This document shows positions 7,757 to 16,282 of a DNA stretch of 64,000 nt, one piece after another. The translations under genes were made by a program, and so were the position numbers. Each line of letters starts with the position of its first letter. Positions within the stretch are counted from its first letter, which is position 1. The notes under the pieces are model-generated. The model was not told where the DNA came from and searched no databases. It saw nothing but the letters and a program-made list of their open reading frames with translations. The stretch covers positions 1-64,000 of the forward strand of contig NZ_LCYG01000023.1 of NCBI RefSeq assembly GCF_001017175.1, in the 5' to 3' direction. This stretch comes from Microvirga vignae (GTDB lineage: Bacteria > Pseudomonadota > Alphaproteobacteria > Rhizobiales > Beijerinckiaceae).

Positions 7757-8805
7757 CCAAGACCAAGCTTTTGCAGGCCACGGCCTTCGCCGTGCTCGCC
7801 ATCACTGCCGCCGGCGCAGCCCAAGCGCAGACAAAGACGCTCTATGTCGGCATGAACGGCGGCAACTTCGAAAAGACCTTCACGCAGCATGTCTTCCCGG
7901 ATTTCGAGAAAGCGAACGACGTGAAGGTTGTCGTTGTGCCGGGCACATCGTCCGACATTCTGGCCAAGGCCACCGCAGCCAAAGCCAATCCCCAGATGCA
8001 CGTGATGTTCCTCGACGACGGCGTCATGATGCGCGCCATCGGCGCCGGCCTCTGCGAGAAGATCAAGGATACGCCGGCCCTGGCCGATCTCGCTCCGGGA
8101 GCCCGGCTGAAAGACGACATGGCGATCGGCATCGACCTTGGCATGACAGGCCTCGCCTACAACAAGAAGATGTTCGAGGAGAAGGGCTGGGCTCCGCCGA
8201 CCTCCTGGATGGATCTCGCTGACCCGAAATACAAGGGGAAGGTCGTGTTCCAATCGGCTGCTGCCTCGTCCTTCGGCCTGCATGCCTTCCTGATGTTCAA
8301 CCGGATCCAGGGCGGCAATGAGAAGAATGTCGAGCCAGGATTCTCCAAGTTCAAGGACACCATTGGCCCGAACGTGATCGAGTACATCCCGAGTTCGGCC
8401 AAGATCTCCGAGATGGTGCAGACGGGCGAAGCGGCAATCTTCCCGCTGACTCCCACCGCCGTCGCGGCCCATCAGGAGAAGAACATCCCCGTGGAATATG
8501 CTCAACCCAAGGAAGGCTCCGTCGTGTTGATGGTGACCCAGTGCGTCATTGCCAACAACAGCGAGCCGGAACTGGCTCAGAAGCTTGCCGCATATCTCTT
8601 GTCACCGGAAGCTCAGAGCAAGGCGCTCCAATACGGCAACATCGTCCCCTCGAATGTGAACGCCAAGGCCCCCACGCCAGAAGCAGATGTCAAGCTCAAG
8701 AAGTTCCACGAGTACATGAAGACCGCCGTCACGCTTGACTGGGATACGATCAATGAAAAGCGGCCGGAATGGAACAGCCGCTGGAACAAGACTATCGAGC
8801 GCTGA
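7753..8805 (+). CDS. Periplasmic substrate-binding protein, PotD/family 1
   Basis: 350 aa with a clear signal peptide (basic MTKTK, hydrophobic residues about 7-22, cleavage after AAQAQ). The mature part starts KTLYVGMNGGNFEKTF and continues as a family 1 extracellular solute-binding protein, the class paired with PotABC-type importers. It is the last gene of the operon, overlapping the dehydrogenase gene by 4 bp and followed 13 bp later by a terminator. It captures the substrate for the importer encoded at 2176-4910. Confidence 0.9.
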   Translation: MTKTKLLQATAFAVLAITAAGAAQAQTKTLYVGMNGGNFEKTFTQHVFPDFEKANDVKVVVVPGTSSDILAKATAAKANPQMHVMFLDDGVMMRAIGAGLCEKIKDTPALADLAPGARLKDDMAIGIDLGMTGLAYNKKMFEEKGWAPPTSWMDLADPKYKGKVVFQSAAASSFGLHAFLMFNRIQGGNEKNVEPGFSKFKDTIGPNVIEYIPSSAKISEMVQTGEAAIFPLTPTAVAAHQEKNIPVEYAQPKEGSVVLMVTQCVIANNSEPELAQKLAAYLLSPEAQSKALQYGNIVPSNVNAKAPTPEADVKLKKFHEYMKTAVTLDWDTINEKRPEWNSRWNKTIER

Positions 8806-8818
8806 TACGGCGAAGCAA

Positions 8819-8845
8819 GGCGGACGCGTTCAGCGTCCGCCTTTT
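8819..8845 (+). terminator. Rho-independent terminator of the importer/dehydrogenase operon
   Basis: A perfect 9-bp stem GGCGGACGC/GCGTCCGCC with a 5-nt loop (8828-8832) is followed by TTTT. It lies 13 bp after the binding-protein stop codon. Confidence 0.9.
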
Positions 8846-9087
8846 GCTCCTCTACCAGTATCAGAGACACGGAAGAGCGACGGAGGATAACGGAATGCCT
8901 GCGGCACAGGCCAAACAGCCCGTGTCCAAACTCCCGCTCGCACCACCGCGATCCAAGCCATTCACATGAAGCCGTCCCTAGATCGAACCAGGAACCCCCG
9001 CCCCTTTTCGGAGTGCCTGCTTAGATCAATGGCGCAAGGGTGACTTGACACGACCAAGCTGCGCGTCATCCGGAAGTTCGCCCGGTT
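8846..9087. other. Intergenic stretch with a 24-codon ORF
   Basis: The only coding signal is a 24-aa reading frame at 8895-8969 (MPAAQAKQPVSK...) preceded by GGAGG at good spacing. It has no recognisable family and may be the surviving 5' end of a lost gene. Nothing else is evident. Confidence 0.3.
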
Positions 9088-9330
9088 GTGGGCGAGGAGA
9101 TCGTAGAGGCGGCGATCCCTTTCATCTCATTGAGCGAGACCGACGAGGCCATGCAGGCGACGATGCAGGGCATTCGCGGCAGCATCGACGCAGAGGCCGA
9201 GCGGTTCAGAGAGTCGGGCTTAAGCAAAGAACACATCACCGTGTGGCGGAACGTCATTACAGAGACAATATGGGCACACCCAGTACCATTCCTTGGTCTG
9301 CAGAAGGAAACCCGCCCGACGATCCAATGA
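9088..9330 (+). CDS. Possible small hypothetical protein or gene remnant
   Basis: An 80-codon frame opens with GTG without a Shine-Dalgarno site. The protein-like composition (acidic helices, FRESGLSKEHITVWRN) extends upstream of the GTG back to a stop codon at 9046-9048. That suggests either a different start or a decayed gene. No family is recognised. Confidence 0.3.
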   Translation: MGEEIVEAAIPFISLSETDEAMQATMQGIRGSIDAEAERFRESGLSKEHITVWRNVITETIWAHPVPFLGLQKETRPTIQ

Positions 9331-9522
9331 CGGGCGTGTAGCCCCGTCCGCCTTGATTTTTGAGCACAGGGCCGCGAGGAGTCGCACCTTGCTCAGTAAG
9401 GTTCGGGACTGCTTGTAGAAAACGTGGACTATGGCTCAATCTATAGCGCTACGACGTCGAGCGAATGAGACTTTGCCACTATTGACATCTCACGACATTT
9501 CCTCTGACTGTTCGGTCCCAGC

Positions 9523-9557
9523 CACAAAGCGGACCAAGATGTCACTTCCGCTTTGTG
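9523..9557. repeat. Inverted repeat, 11-bp arms
   Basis: CACAAAGCGGA (9523-9533) and its exact reverse complement (9547-9557) are separated by 13 nt. There is no T-run, so it is not an obvious terminator. It lies in a non-coding stretch (9331-9760) that also holds a palindromic repeat element; no gene is seen there. Confidence 0.6.
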
Positions 9558-9682
9558 CCAACTCCGGACCTTCGTTTTTAATCAAACGTAAATTGGCTCA
9601 AGTGCCAAGATCACGATTTGATGACAGCCGGACAGGGTGGGCCTGGAGGATTTGCTTTCCATCAGGCCGATCATTCGGACAG

Positions 9683-9737
9683 CTAGAGCATCGTGCGGAA
9701 ATGTGGATCCGGCTTTCGGCTCCGAACGATGCACTCA
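9683..9737 (-). repeat. Palindromic intergenic element, half copy (module 2)
   Basis: Read on the minus strand it matches the second module of the bipartite element found at 10730, 39651 and 54686: GTGCATCGTTCGG...CCGCACGATGCTC. The ends form an inverted repeat (GCATCGT/ACGATGC). Module 1 is missing here. Confidence 0.7.
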
Positions 9738-9760
9738 CCGGAAGGCTGAGGATCGATGCG

Positions 9761-10609
9761 CTAGCCCTTTGGCGTCACGTCGACCTTGAACCACTTCATC
9801 GACAGGGTCTTGGCAGTGCCGTCCTTGATGGCAGCCTGAATGGCCTCGTTGAACTTTGCCTTCAAGTCGGTGTCGTCCTTGCGCAGACCGATGCCGATGC
9901 CACCACCGAGCACCCCTCCGGTGAGGGAGGGACCCACAAGCGCGTACCCGGTTTTGAAGTCAGGCTTTTCGAGCGTGCCCATGATCTGTGTTGCGCCCGC
10001 AAAGACTGCGTCTAAACGACCGGCTGCGAGGTCGAGATCGTGCTGTTCAACGGTCTTGTATTCGCGGACGTCCGCGATGCCCTTCAGGTACTTGTCGGCG
10101 AAGGCGGACTGGATTGTCGAGACCTGCACGCCAATGGTCTTGCCTTTCAGCAATGGCTTGATGGCCTCGATAGCCTTCTCGGCCTCCGCGGATTGGCTGG
10201 AGAGATTGTAGGCTTGTCCCGTGCCCGGCATCTTGGCGAGCGGCGAGTCGCTGGAAACGAGGAAGCCGTTCGGGGAATCGGCGTAGCGGTCGCTGAAGTC
10301 GATGGTCTTCCGGCGCTCGTCCGTGATGGTCATGGCATCCATGATGGCGTCGAACTTCTTGGCATTCAGGGCCGGGATCATGCCGTCCCAATCCTGAGCA
10401 ACGATCTCGCATTTCATCTTCATGCGGGCGCAGAGATCATTGGCGAGATCGATCTCGAAACCTTCGAGCTTGCCACCCGCTCCCGTGAAGTTCCATGGCG
10501 CATAAGCGCCTTCCACGGCGATCCTCACCGTTCGGTCCTGAGCCGTCGCGGAACCGGCGGCGAGGGTTCCGGAGAGAAGAGCAATGCTGAGTAGCTTGAC
10601 GAATTTCAT
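9761..10609 (-). CDS. Periplasmic amino-acid-binding protein (ABC importer, HisJ/ArgT type)
   Basis: 282 aa from an ATG at 10609; in-frame sequence upstream adds 50 residues without a signal peptide and is discarded. The signal peptide MKFVKLLSIALLSGTLAAGSATAQ is followed by TVRIAVEGAYAPWNFTGAGGKLEGFEIDLA, the conserved opening of family 3 solute-binding proteins for polar and basic amino acids or opines. MTITDERRKTIDFSDRYAD is the second family hallmark. No permease or ATPase gene is adjacent, so it is an orphan binding protein that must share a transporter encoded elsewhere. Confidence 0.9.
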   Translation of the reverse strand: MKFVKLLSIALLSGTLAAGSATAQDRTVRIAVEGAYAPWNFTGAGGKLEGFEIDLANDLCARMKMKCEIVAQDWDGMIPALNAKKFDAIMDAMTITDERRKTIDFSDRYADSPNGFLVSSDSPLAKMPGTGQAYNLSSQSAEAEKAIEAIKPLLKGKTIGVQVSTIQSAFADKYLKGIADVREYKTVEQHDLDLAAGRLDAVFAGATQIMGTLEKPDFKTGYALVGPSLTGGVLGGGIGIGLRKDDTDLKAKFNEAIQAAIKDGTAKTLSMKWFKVDVTPKG

Positions 10610-10729
10610 GGCGGTTTTCCCGGATCGGAGACTGATCGCAGAGCGAAGGCTCCCCGGATCACCGATCTCTGTGCGCGTGGCCACTGGATCCCATGTGTAT
10701 CGCCCATCGCTCAACACGGGCCAGGACAC

Positions 10730-10846
10730 TAGAGCATCGAACCCAAAAGTGGAATGCACTTTTGGGCTCCATCCGATGTTCCATGTTCTTCACCGGCGCA
10801 TCGTTGAGCGCGGAAGACCGGCTCCACTTTTCCACACGATGAGCTA
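10730..10846 (+). repeat. Bipartite palindromic element, full copy
   Basis: Module 1 (10730-10785, TAGAGCATCG...CACTTTTGGG...TCCGATG) and module 2 (10796-10846, GGCGCATCGTTGAGCGCGGA...CACACGATGAGC). Its terminal CTAG supplies the TAG stop codon of the histone-like gene at 10844-11491 on the minus strand. Confidence 0.75.
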
Positions 10847-11491
10847 GTCGCCGGCCGCCGCCGATTTCTTCCGCGGGGAGGACCGCCTGCCGCCCTTCCT
10901 GCTGTCGCCGGTGCCGCGGTCCATGCCCGCCCCACCGCCGAGTGCGCTCGTCACGACCTCACCTGCGGCTCCGATAGCAGCCGCTGCGACCTCCAGCGGA
11001 GCGGCGACCATCTCGGCGCCGAGGCTGCCTGCGGCCGACACAGCATCCCGGCCTTGCTGCGTTCCGCTGCCCTGTCCCCGCTCGCTGCCCTGTGGCTTCT
11101 CAAGCACGTTCGCGACCGCCCTGAGGGCCTCCGCTAGCACCGCGCGGGCCTGCGGGGAGGTGATCGTTGTCTCGAGGGTCGAGAGCCATGCCATCGGGTT
11201 CATCATGCTGCCCTGCGACCGCGAGCGAGCCTGCGTTGTGGAACGCGACCTCGTCGCGCCGGAGGTCGAGCGTGCTGCCGTGCGCGATCCTGCGGAGGAC
11301 CGGGACTTCGCGGGAACAGCTTGGGACTTCGTCGCGGACCGGGAGCCGGCCATCGCCTTGGGCTGCGCGCGTTTGGGAGCGGCAGTCCCTCTCTTGGTAG
11401 CAGTCCGGGAGGTGGCCTTCGATGCCGACTTCTCCGGTGCCTTCCGCCTCCTGCTGGGTTGTGAAGTACCGTCTTTCTTGTTCGTAGCCAT
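10844..11491 (-). CDS. Histone H1-like Lys/Arg/Ser/Ala-rich protein
   Basis: 215 aa. The ATG at 11491 lies 6 nt after AAGGA; the longer in-frame ORF is ignored. Residues 1-95 are an extremely basic low-complexity tail of K/R/S/T/A ([20 protein letters not shown] and similar), like eukaryotic H1 tails and bacterial H1-like proteins. A helical central part (about 96-130, [22 protein letters not shown]) and an alanine-rich segment (about 155-185) precede a second basic tail, [16 protein letters not shown]. The likely role is nucleic-acid binding or nucleoid compaction; no defined fold is visible. The stop codon lies in a repeat element. Confidence 0.6.
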   Translation of the reverse strand: MATNKKDGTSQPSRRRKAPEKSASKATSRTATKRGTAAPKRAQPKAMAGSRSATKSQAVPAKSRSSAGSRTAARSTSGATRSRSTTQARSRSQGSMMNPMAWLSTLETTITSPQARAVLAEALRAVANVLEKPQGSERGQGSGTQQGRDAVSAAGSLGAEMVAAPLEVAAAAIGAAGEVVTSALGGGAGMDRGTGDSRKGGRRSSPRKKSAAAGD

Positions 11492-11497
11492 TGTCAT

Positions 11498-12547
11498 TCC
11501 TTCTTCTGCTGGGGCCGTAAGCCGGCCGTGCCGAGGAACAGTGGTCCTCGCCGATGACAATGACGATGTGGCCGTTCGGTTCGCCCGCACAGGCAGCAAG
11601 GACGGGGATCCTGCCGCTGAACCTTTGAGCACGTTCGTGATTGGCAGCGGAAGATCCGCACCGGGTCAAACTCGGAAACTCCCGTGCCCTTCGCGAAGGT
11701 CTGCTGAGGCCTCCGGAGCGGACTGAGGCGTTACGTCCGCTCTGTGCCATCAGGAGACATTCCGGGATCACAGGATCCCACACGCCAAATCCTTGACTGC
11801 TTACAGGCAGAATTTCGTGGATGCCGTTTATGGAATGACGCTGGCGGGTTGAGGCCCGCCAGGATACAGGTCCTCGATGTTCTTGACGCCTCGGCAGTCA
11901 GAACTTGCACTGCGGCGCAGGCGCGTCCAATTCGCCGCGGAATGATTGTCCGACCGGAGCAAAGATGACTGTGACGCCACTGGCTGGCGCTCCGGACTCG
12001 TTGCGGCCGATATGCCTCTTTCCGGTATCGACAAACCATGGCCCTTCGAGACCACCTTGGGCTTACACGACGGATCGTCGCGCGCGTAGAACGTGTCCCG
12101 CCGCAGCGCCGCGGCGGTCGTGCCCTGGTTCATCCCTCTACTGTCTGATCCGGTTTGCCGCCTCCCGCCATGCTGCCCTCCGGCGCTTTGCCAGGGAATG
12201 ATCTTCACCGTGTTGAAAGGCGACGGGATCAAGAAAAGCAGCCAACTCAGCAATCCGCAGGTCCTGATCATTATGCTTTGGCATTCTACGCGACCTCAAA
12301 GCTGTCCCACAAAAACATTGGATGAAGCTGTCCAACGATCTGAGGAAGTGAGAGTTTCTCTGCCGGGATGCGCACATGAAGACACGCGGCCGCTCCTGGG
12401 GCGGAACAAACCCAAGCGCTTATCGGGGTCTGCTTAACCCTGACAGCCGCCATCTGCTGCCACAAGGGTGGAGGTCCAGTCACTCAACATTCCCTGCCGG
12501 ACAGATTCCGGCAGCCACCCGGGCCCAGCGACGACCCGACAGCGTCA
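11498..12547. other. Gene-free stretch with degenerate repeats
   Basis: No frame has a convincing start, ribosome site and family. The stretch contains one copy of a degenerate repeat (11744-11848). A minus-strand frame around 11828-12135 is open, but its Ser/Arg-rich translation is unrecognised. The region looks like decayed sequence. Confidence 0.5.
11744..11848 (+). repeat. Degenerate direct repeat, copy 1
   Basis: Shares GTGCCAT-AGGAGACATTCC and, about 55 bp later, CTTACAGG-AGAA-TTCG plus TTTATGG-ATG with the copy at 13329. It is non-coding and probably a decayed or mobile intergenic element. Confidence 0.5.
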
Positions 12548-12889
12548 CTAAGGCTGCTCACGCTTATGGACCTGAGCAGGAGGAGCAGTTGCTTCGACGG
12601 CCGTAAATGTCTCCAGAATGCGATAAGTATGCTCGGACCCTGCAGGTACGACCCAGGAGTCGCCCGGCTCCAGCCGCACGGTCTGACCCTCGATCTCCAG
12701 TTCCGCCCTTCCTGAGATCACGTAGCCGACAACCTCATACTCGTGCTTGCGGCTGGGCTTGTCCTGGGTTGGCGGCTCATCCCGCCACAGTCGCATGGAC
12801 ATCCGCTTGCCCGACGCGAGATAGACCTCGCCCTGGCTGCCACTTGGTGAGTAAGCACTGCTCACTTTGGTCACGGTCGTGTCGGTCAT
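12548..12889 (-). CDS. Cupin-domain protein
   Basis: 113 aa. The ATG at 12889 follows a perfect AGGAGG with 6-nt spacing. The sequence shows cupin motif 1-like KHEYEVVGYVISGRAELEIEG and motif 2-like LEPGDSWVVPAGSEHTYRI, with His and Glu positions suitable for a metal. Small single-domain cupins bind sugars, acids or metals and often act as sensors or isomerases; the substrate is not deducible. The CsbD-like gene lies 20 bp upstream on the same strand, suggesting a stress-linked two-gene unit. Confidence 0.8.
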   Translation of the reverse strand: MTDTTVTKVSSAYSPSGSQGEVYLASGKRMSMRLWRDEPPTQDKPSRKHEYEVVGYVISGRAELEIEGQTVRLEPGDSWVVPAGSEHTYRILETFTAVEATAPPAQVHKREQP

Positions 12890-12909
12890 TCGACCCTCCT
12901 GTGCTCGGC

Positions 12910-13107
12910 CTAGAGATGGTGCTCCCACTCCCGAACCTCCTGCTGCGCCCGCTCATGAGCATAGCCATAGCGTTCCTGTAGGCACGAAATGAGAGTCTCG
13001 CGATGGCCTTTGATCCGGGCGATATCCTCGTCCGTCAGCCTGTCCCAGTGGAGCTTCGCATGGCGCTGGAACTGCTTCCAATTGGCTTGAATGTGACCCC
13101 AACTCAT
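12910..13107 (-). CDS. CsbD-family general-stress protein
   Basis: 65 aa. The ATG at 13107 lies 4-6 nt after AAGGAGGTG; a GTG two codons upstream is within the ribosome site and is rejected. The sequence MSWGHIQANWKQFQRHAKLHWDRLTDEDI follows the CsbD pattern (W-x-x-I-x-x-NWKQ-x-K...W-x-x-LTDDD), ending with QERYGYAHERAQQEV. CsbD proteins are small, helical, abundant in stress or stationary phase and of unknown biochemical role. The gene is probably co-transcribed with the cupin gene downstream. Confidence 0.85.
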   Translation of the reverse strand: MSWGHIQANWKQFQRHAKLHWDRLTDEDIARIKGHRETLISCLQERYGYAHERAQQEVREWEHHL

Positions 13108-13113
13108 GAGCAC

Positions 13114-13740
13114 CTCCTTGGAGGTCTGCCGGAAGCAAGTAGCACCTACTCAATAAGTTCCGCAGGGAGTGATAAACCCGCGTTGCGGGGACGCTTACGT
13201 CAGACACTGAGACCCGGAGGAGGCATACGGATAGGAAGCATGCCCTGGTTGAGCAGTGTTCCTCCACGCATCGCTAACGAAGGTTAACGCCGAGCTGTGC
13301 GAGCGGACAAACGGTCTATTGCCGCTTAGTGCCATTAGGAGACATTCCGGCCCCACATCTTCCCTCACGTTGCAACCTCCTTACAGGTAGAACTTCGCGC
13401 AACGCTATTTATGGGATGCGCTTCTGGTTGGCGGCGAGAGCGGCTCCGAGGCGAGCACGTGACGCCCTCACCAGATCGTTGGCGGGGACAGCGGCCGCTT
13501 GGAACCTCGCTCTAAGCCTCTTCAAGGAAGCCCAAGACGCCGATCAGCCGCTTTCAGGAGATCACGGGCAAGAACGTGCGCCAGCACACCGTGTGCCGCA
13601 GGACTAGGTATATCGTGTTCCGTGTGTCGGATGTGCCGCGTGAGCTAAGCCTCTAGAGGAGGATCACGGGTTCACGACATCATCCGCTCAAGAGTCGTCA
13701 GAACAGTGTGCGAGAGCACTCCTCGCGCAGGAGGCGATCC
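13114..13740. other. Intergenic stretch without a supported gene
   Basis: Contains a degenerate repeat (13329-13426). Around 13440-13620 a protein-like but broken reading resembles a gene remnant that I cannot assign. No intact gene is seen. Confidence 0.45.
13329..13426 (+). repeat. Degenerate direct repeat, copy 2
   Basis: Counterpart of the element at 11744: GTGCCATTAGGAGACATTCC, then CTTACAGGTAGAACTTCG at 13380 and TTTATGGGATGCG. The two copies keep the same order and nearly the same spacing. Confidence 0.5.
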
Positions 13741-14334
13741 ATGTTGTGCTTTTACGATCTTTCCGATGAGGAGCGCTGCAGACGCACAGCGTCGGCGCTC
13801 ATGGCGGGCCGGACATTGCTGGAGCGATGGCAGGCCCTCGAGGCGGAGGGGCAAAACCGATGGGCGCGCAGGGCCCAGAGAGCCGCCGATTGGTTCATAG
13901 ATGCCAACATCACGAGAGTTCTTGATCTCGGGTGCGGGACGATGACCCTCGAACGCTCTCTTCCCACCTTCATCCGCTACCTGCCCTCTGATGTCGTCCG
14001 GCGGGACGATCGTACAATTGTTTGCGACTTGAACTGCGATCTGCCGCCAAAGGTCGAAGCTGACGGGGTTGCTTGTCTTGGTCTGCTGGAATACCTTCTT
14101 GATCCGCAACAGGTCTTAACCGAACTGGCTGGTCGCCATCGTGTCTGTGTTCTGAGCTACAACACGACGAACACACTGCCTAATCTCACCATCAGGCGCA
14201 GTCACGCTTGGTTCAACGACTTTTCCCAATTCGATCTTGAAAGGCTCTTCGAACGAGCAGGTTGGTCCGTTGATCGGGCGGAGCGCTTCGGGCCGACGCA
14301 GATGCTGTGGCTTCTGAGAACATTGCCGCACTGA
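13741..14334 (+). CDS. SAM-dependent methyltransferase-like protein
   Basis: 197 aa. The ATG at 13741 lies 6 nt after AGGAGG, and an earlier in-frame start is unnecessary. Motif I is RVLDLGCGTMTLE (59-71), the SAM-binding glycine loop. It is followed by YLPSDVVRRDDRTIVCDLN, with the acidic residue at the end of strand 2, and GVACLGLLEYLLDP as the motif IV region. This is close to MetW-like class I methyltransferases. The acceptor is unknown. The gene stands alone between intergenic stretches. Confidence 0.75.
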   Translation: MLCFYDLSDEERCRRTASALMAGRTLLERWQALEAEGQNRWARRAQRAADWFIDANITRVLDLGCGTMTLERSLPTFIRYLPSDVVRRDDRTIVCDLNCDLPPKVEADGVACLGLLEYLLDPQQVLTELAGRHRVCVLSYNTTNTLPNLTIRRSHAWFNDFSQFDLERLFERAGWSVDRAERFGPTQMLWLLRTLPH

Positions 14335-14433
14335 TCGTGGATCAGGACACTTACTTTTCCCGGCAATACCACTGTGCAAGGTTTCCCGCGCAAGGATTCC
14401 TAAAGCCGCGTTTTCGGTCCTCTTGTCGAGGTC

Positions 14434-14565
14434 TTAGGAAACGCGCGTCAGGACCACTCCGGCAAGAACCGGATAGAACGTAGTCCCAATGACATTGCCG
14501 ATGACACGGCCCGCACGGACAGCCGGATCGTTAGCGGTTTCGTTGCCGAGCAGTTGAGCAATCAT
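14434..14565 (-). CDS. Small putative membrane protein (43 aa)
   Basis: An ATG-to-TAA frame translates to MIAQLLGNETANDPAVRAGR, then a hydrophobic segment (residues 21-40, VIGNVIGTTFYPVLAGVVLT) and ends RVS. The pattern of a polar N-terminus plus one membrane helix and clean codon use argues for a real small protein. A weak GGA lies upstream of the ATG. No family is recognised. The rest of the 14335-14719 gap shows nothing. Confidence 0.45.
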   Translation of the reverse strand: MIAQLLGNETANDPAVRAGRVIGNVIGTTFYPVLAGVVLTRVS

Positions 14566-14719
14566 TGTTCATCCGTGAGAGTGTACGCGACGCTCTCTTT
14601 ACTGTTTCCGGCGTTCAACTCCGCACAGGTTTTCGAGCCACGGACGTGGATCACGCGTTGGTTCTGTGAGATTACCCAGCATTCCTCGAAACCGAAACGT
14701 CTTCATGGGAGAAGTGATC

Positions 14720-15706
14720 GTGAACAAGGCAACTCGACGCCAAGCCCTTCTCATCAGCGGTGCCCTTCTGGCCAGCACCGCCCTGGGTCTAGGGCCTTCG
14801 ACAGCCCAGACCTTTCCCACGCGCCCGATCACTATGGTCGTGCCCTTTGCGGCCGGCGGCTCAACCGACGTGGTCGCGCGTATCATTGCCCAGAAGATGT
14901 CCGAGGGCCTGGGCCAGCAGGTGATCATCGAGAACGTGGCCGGTGCCGGCGGCAGCACCGGCGCCGCCCGTGTCGCGAAGGCAGAGCCGGATGGCTACAC
15001 GATCCTGATGGGCACGGTCGCCACCCACGCGCTCAACCCGCTCATGCTCAAGCGCAAGCCCTACGATGCCATGACGGACTTTACCCCGGTCTCCCTGCTT
15101 GTCCTCGTGCCCAACGTGCTGGTGGTCCATCCCAGCCTGCCGGCCAAGACCGTCCCGGAGCTGATCGCGCTCCTGAAGGCGGACCCCTCCAAGCACAACT
15201 ACGCCTCCTCGGGTGTCGGCACGCCCCTGCATTTGTCGGGCGAACTCTTCAAGAGCATGGCCAAGGTCTCGATGCAGCACATCGCCTACCGCGGCTCCGG
15301 CCCCGCCCTGAATGATGTGGTGGCCGGCCAGGTGCCGATCATGTTCGACAACCTGCCGTCGGCCTCCGAGTTCATCCGGGCCGGCACGCTGCGTGGCATC
15401 GCGGTGACGACAAAAGAGCGAGCGCCGTCGTTCCCCGACATGCCAACGATCGCCGAGTCCCTGCCGGGCTACGAGACATACACCTGGAATGCCCTGTTCG
15501 CGCCGCCCAAGACCCCGAAGGAGATGGTGGACCGCCTGAATGCCGAGGCCCGCGAGGCCGTGGCGGACCCGGCCGTGCAGGAGCGGCTCAAGACCTTCAG
15601 CGCCACGGTGGTCGGCTCGACGCCGGAGGCTCTGGCCGAGCACGTCAAGACCGAGATCGCCAAGTGGACCCCGGTCGTGAAGGAGGCGGGCGTCCAGATC
15701 GACTGA
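14720..15706 (+). CDS. Tripartite tricarboxylate transporter-type binding protein (TctC/Bug)
   Basis: 328 aa. The GTG at 14720 follows GGGAGAAG; an ATG at 14705 in the same frame overlaps that site. The TRRQALLISGALLASTALGL signal is Tat-like. The mature protein starts FPTRPITMVVPFAAGGSTDVVAR and contains AGAGGSTGAARVAKAEPDGYTIL, the hallmarks of Bug/TctC periplasmic proteins that bind carboxylates and aromatic acids. The TctA and TctB membrane subunits are not nearby. Such orphans are common in Bug-rich genomes and may pair with a remote transporter or act in signalling. Confidence 0.92.
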   Translation: MNKATRRQALLISGALLASTALGLGPSTAQTFPTRPITMVVPFAAGGSTDVVARIIAQKMSEGLGQQVIIENVAGAGGSTGAARVAKAEPDGYTILMGTVATHALNPLMLKRKPYDAMTDFTPVSLLVLVPNVLVVHPSLPAKTVPELIALLKADPSKHNYASSGVGTPLHLSGELFKSMAKVSMQHIAYRGSGPALNDVVAGQVPIMFDNLPSASEFIRAGTLRGIAVTTKERAPSFPDMPTIAESLPGYETYTWNALFAPPKTPKEMVDRLNAEAREAVADPAVQERLKTFSATVVGSTPEALAEHVKTEIAKWTPVVKEAGVQID

Positions 15707-15764
15707 TCCGGACAGAACCTTGTTCATTGCCCGGGTCGAGCAAGGGACGAGAGAGGTGCGAAGG

Positions 15765-15788
15765 CCTGCCAATCACATGATTGGCAGG
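15765..15788. repeat. Inverted repeat downstream of the TctC gene
   Basis: CCTGCCAAT and ATTGGCAGG form a near-perfect stem about 60 bp after the stop codon. No T-run follows, so a terminator role is uncertain. Confidence 0.45.
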
Positions 15789-15877
15789 GGCTCTCGCCAT
15801 AGGCGGTGCGTTGATGGGCACCGTCCCACCCGGAGCGAAGCAGATACCGAGACGAAGATCATGGATCGGGCGTAAAA

Positions 15878-16033
15878 TCAGGACCCTTTGTTCGGGAGCT
15901 TGAACACAAGTCGCAGGACTCCAGCCACAGCGATGGCGAGGATTATCTCCAACAAGATGTTGTCCAAGCGTAGATCGGTCACGACGCCGAGAGCGCCGGC
16001 GATCACGATCCCAGCTACGTGCTTTGCATCCAT
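15878..16033 (-). CDS. Small putative membrane protein (51 aa)
   Basis: An ATG-to-TGA frame encodes 51 residues with two hydrophobic segments: about 6-18 (VAGIVIAGALGVV) and about 27-45 (LLEIILAIAVAGVLRLVF). It ends in a basic KLPNKGS tail. The strongly hydrophobic, uninterrupted pattern is unlikely by chance, although no good Shine-Dalgarno site precedes the ATG. No family is recognised. Confidence 0.4.
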   Translation of the reverse strand: MDAKHVAGIVIAGALGVVTDLRLDNILLEIILAIAVAGVLRLVFKLPNKGS

Positions 16034-16282
16034 GAGGTCAGCTTACGCCGTAGAACCTCCAATGCACTCAAGGATCCTTTCACGAAACCGGCCGGCACAT
16101 GCCTTGGCATCGCAATGTCCCACCTGACAGTGCCGTGCCGGGTTGCATGCATTTCGGGTTGTGTGACAGCGCAATGGACTGCACACACCCTCGCAGCTGT
16201 AGCAAGAACCACTGGAGGGCGGCAGCGTTAACGACCGACCTGTCGGGACAGCGATCTACCCGACTAAGCGGGAGACATCCGA

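Noticed and set aside
2176-8805. Hydrogen cyanide synthase operon (hcnABC)
   Set aside because: Although the three subunits resemble HcnABC, the fused importer genes and IclR regulator point to catabolism of an imported substrate.
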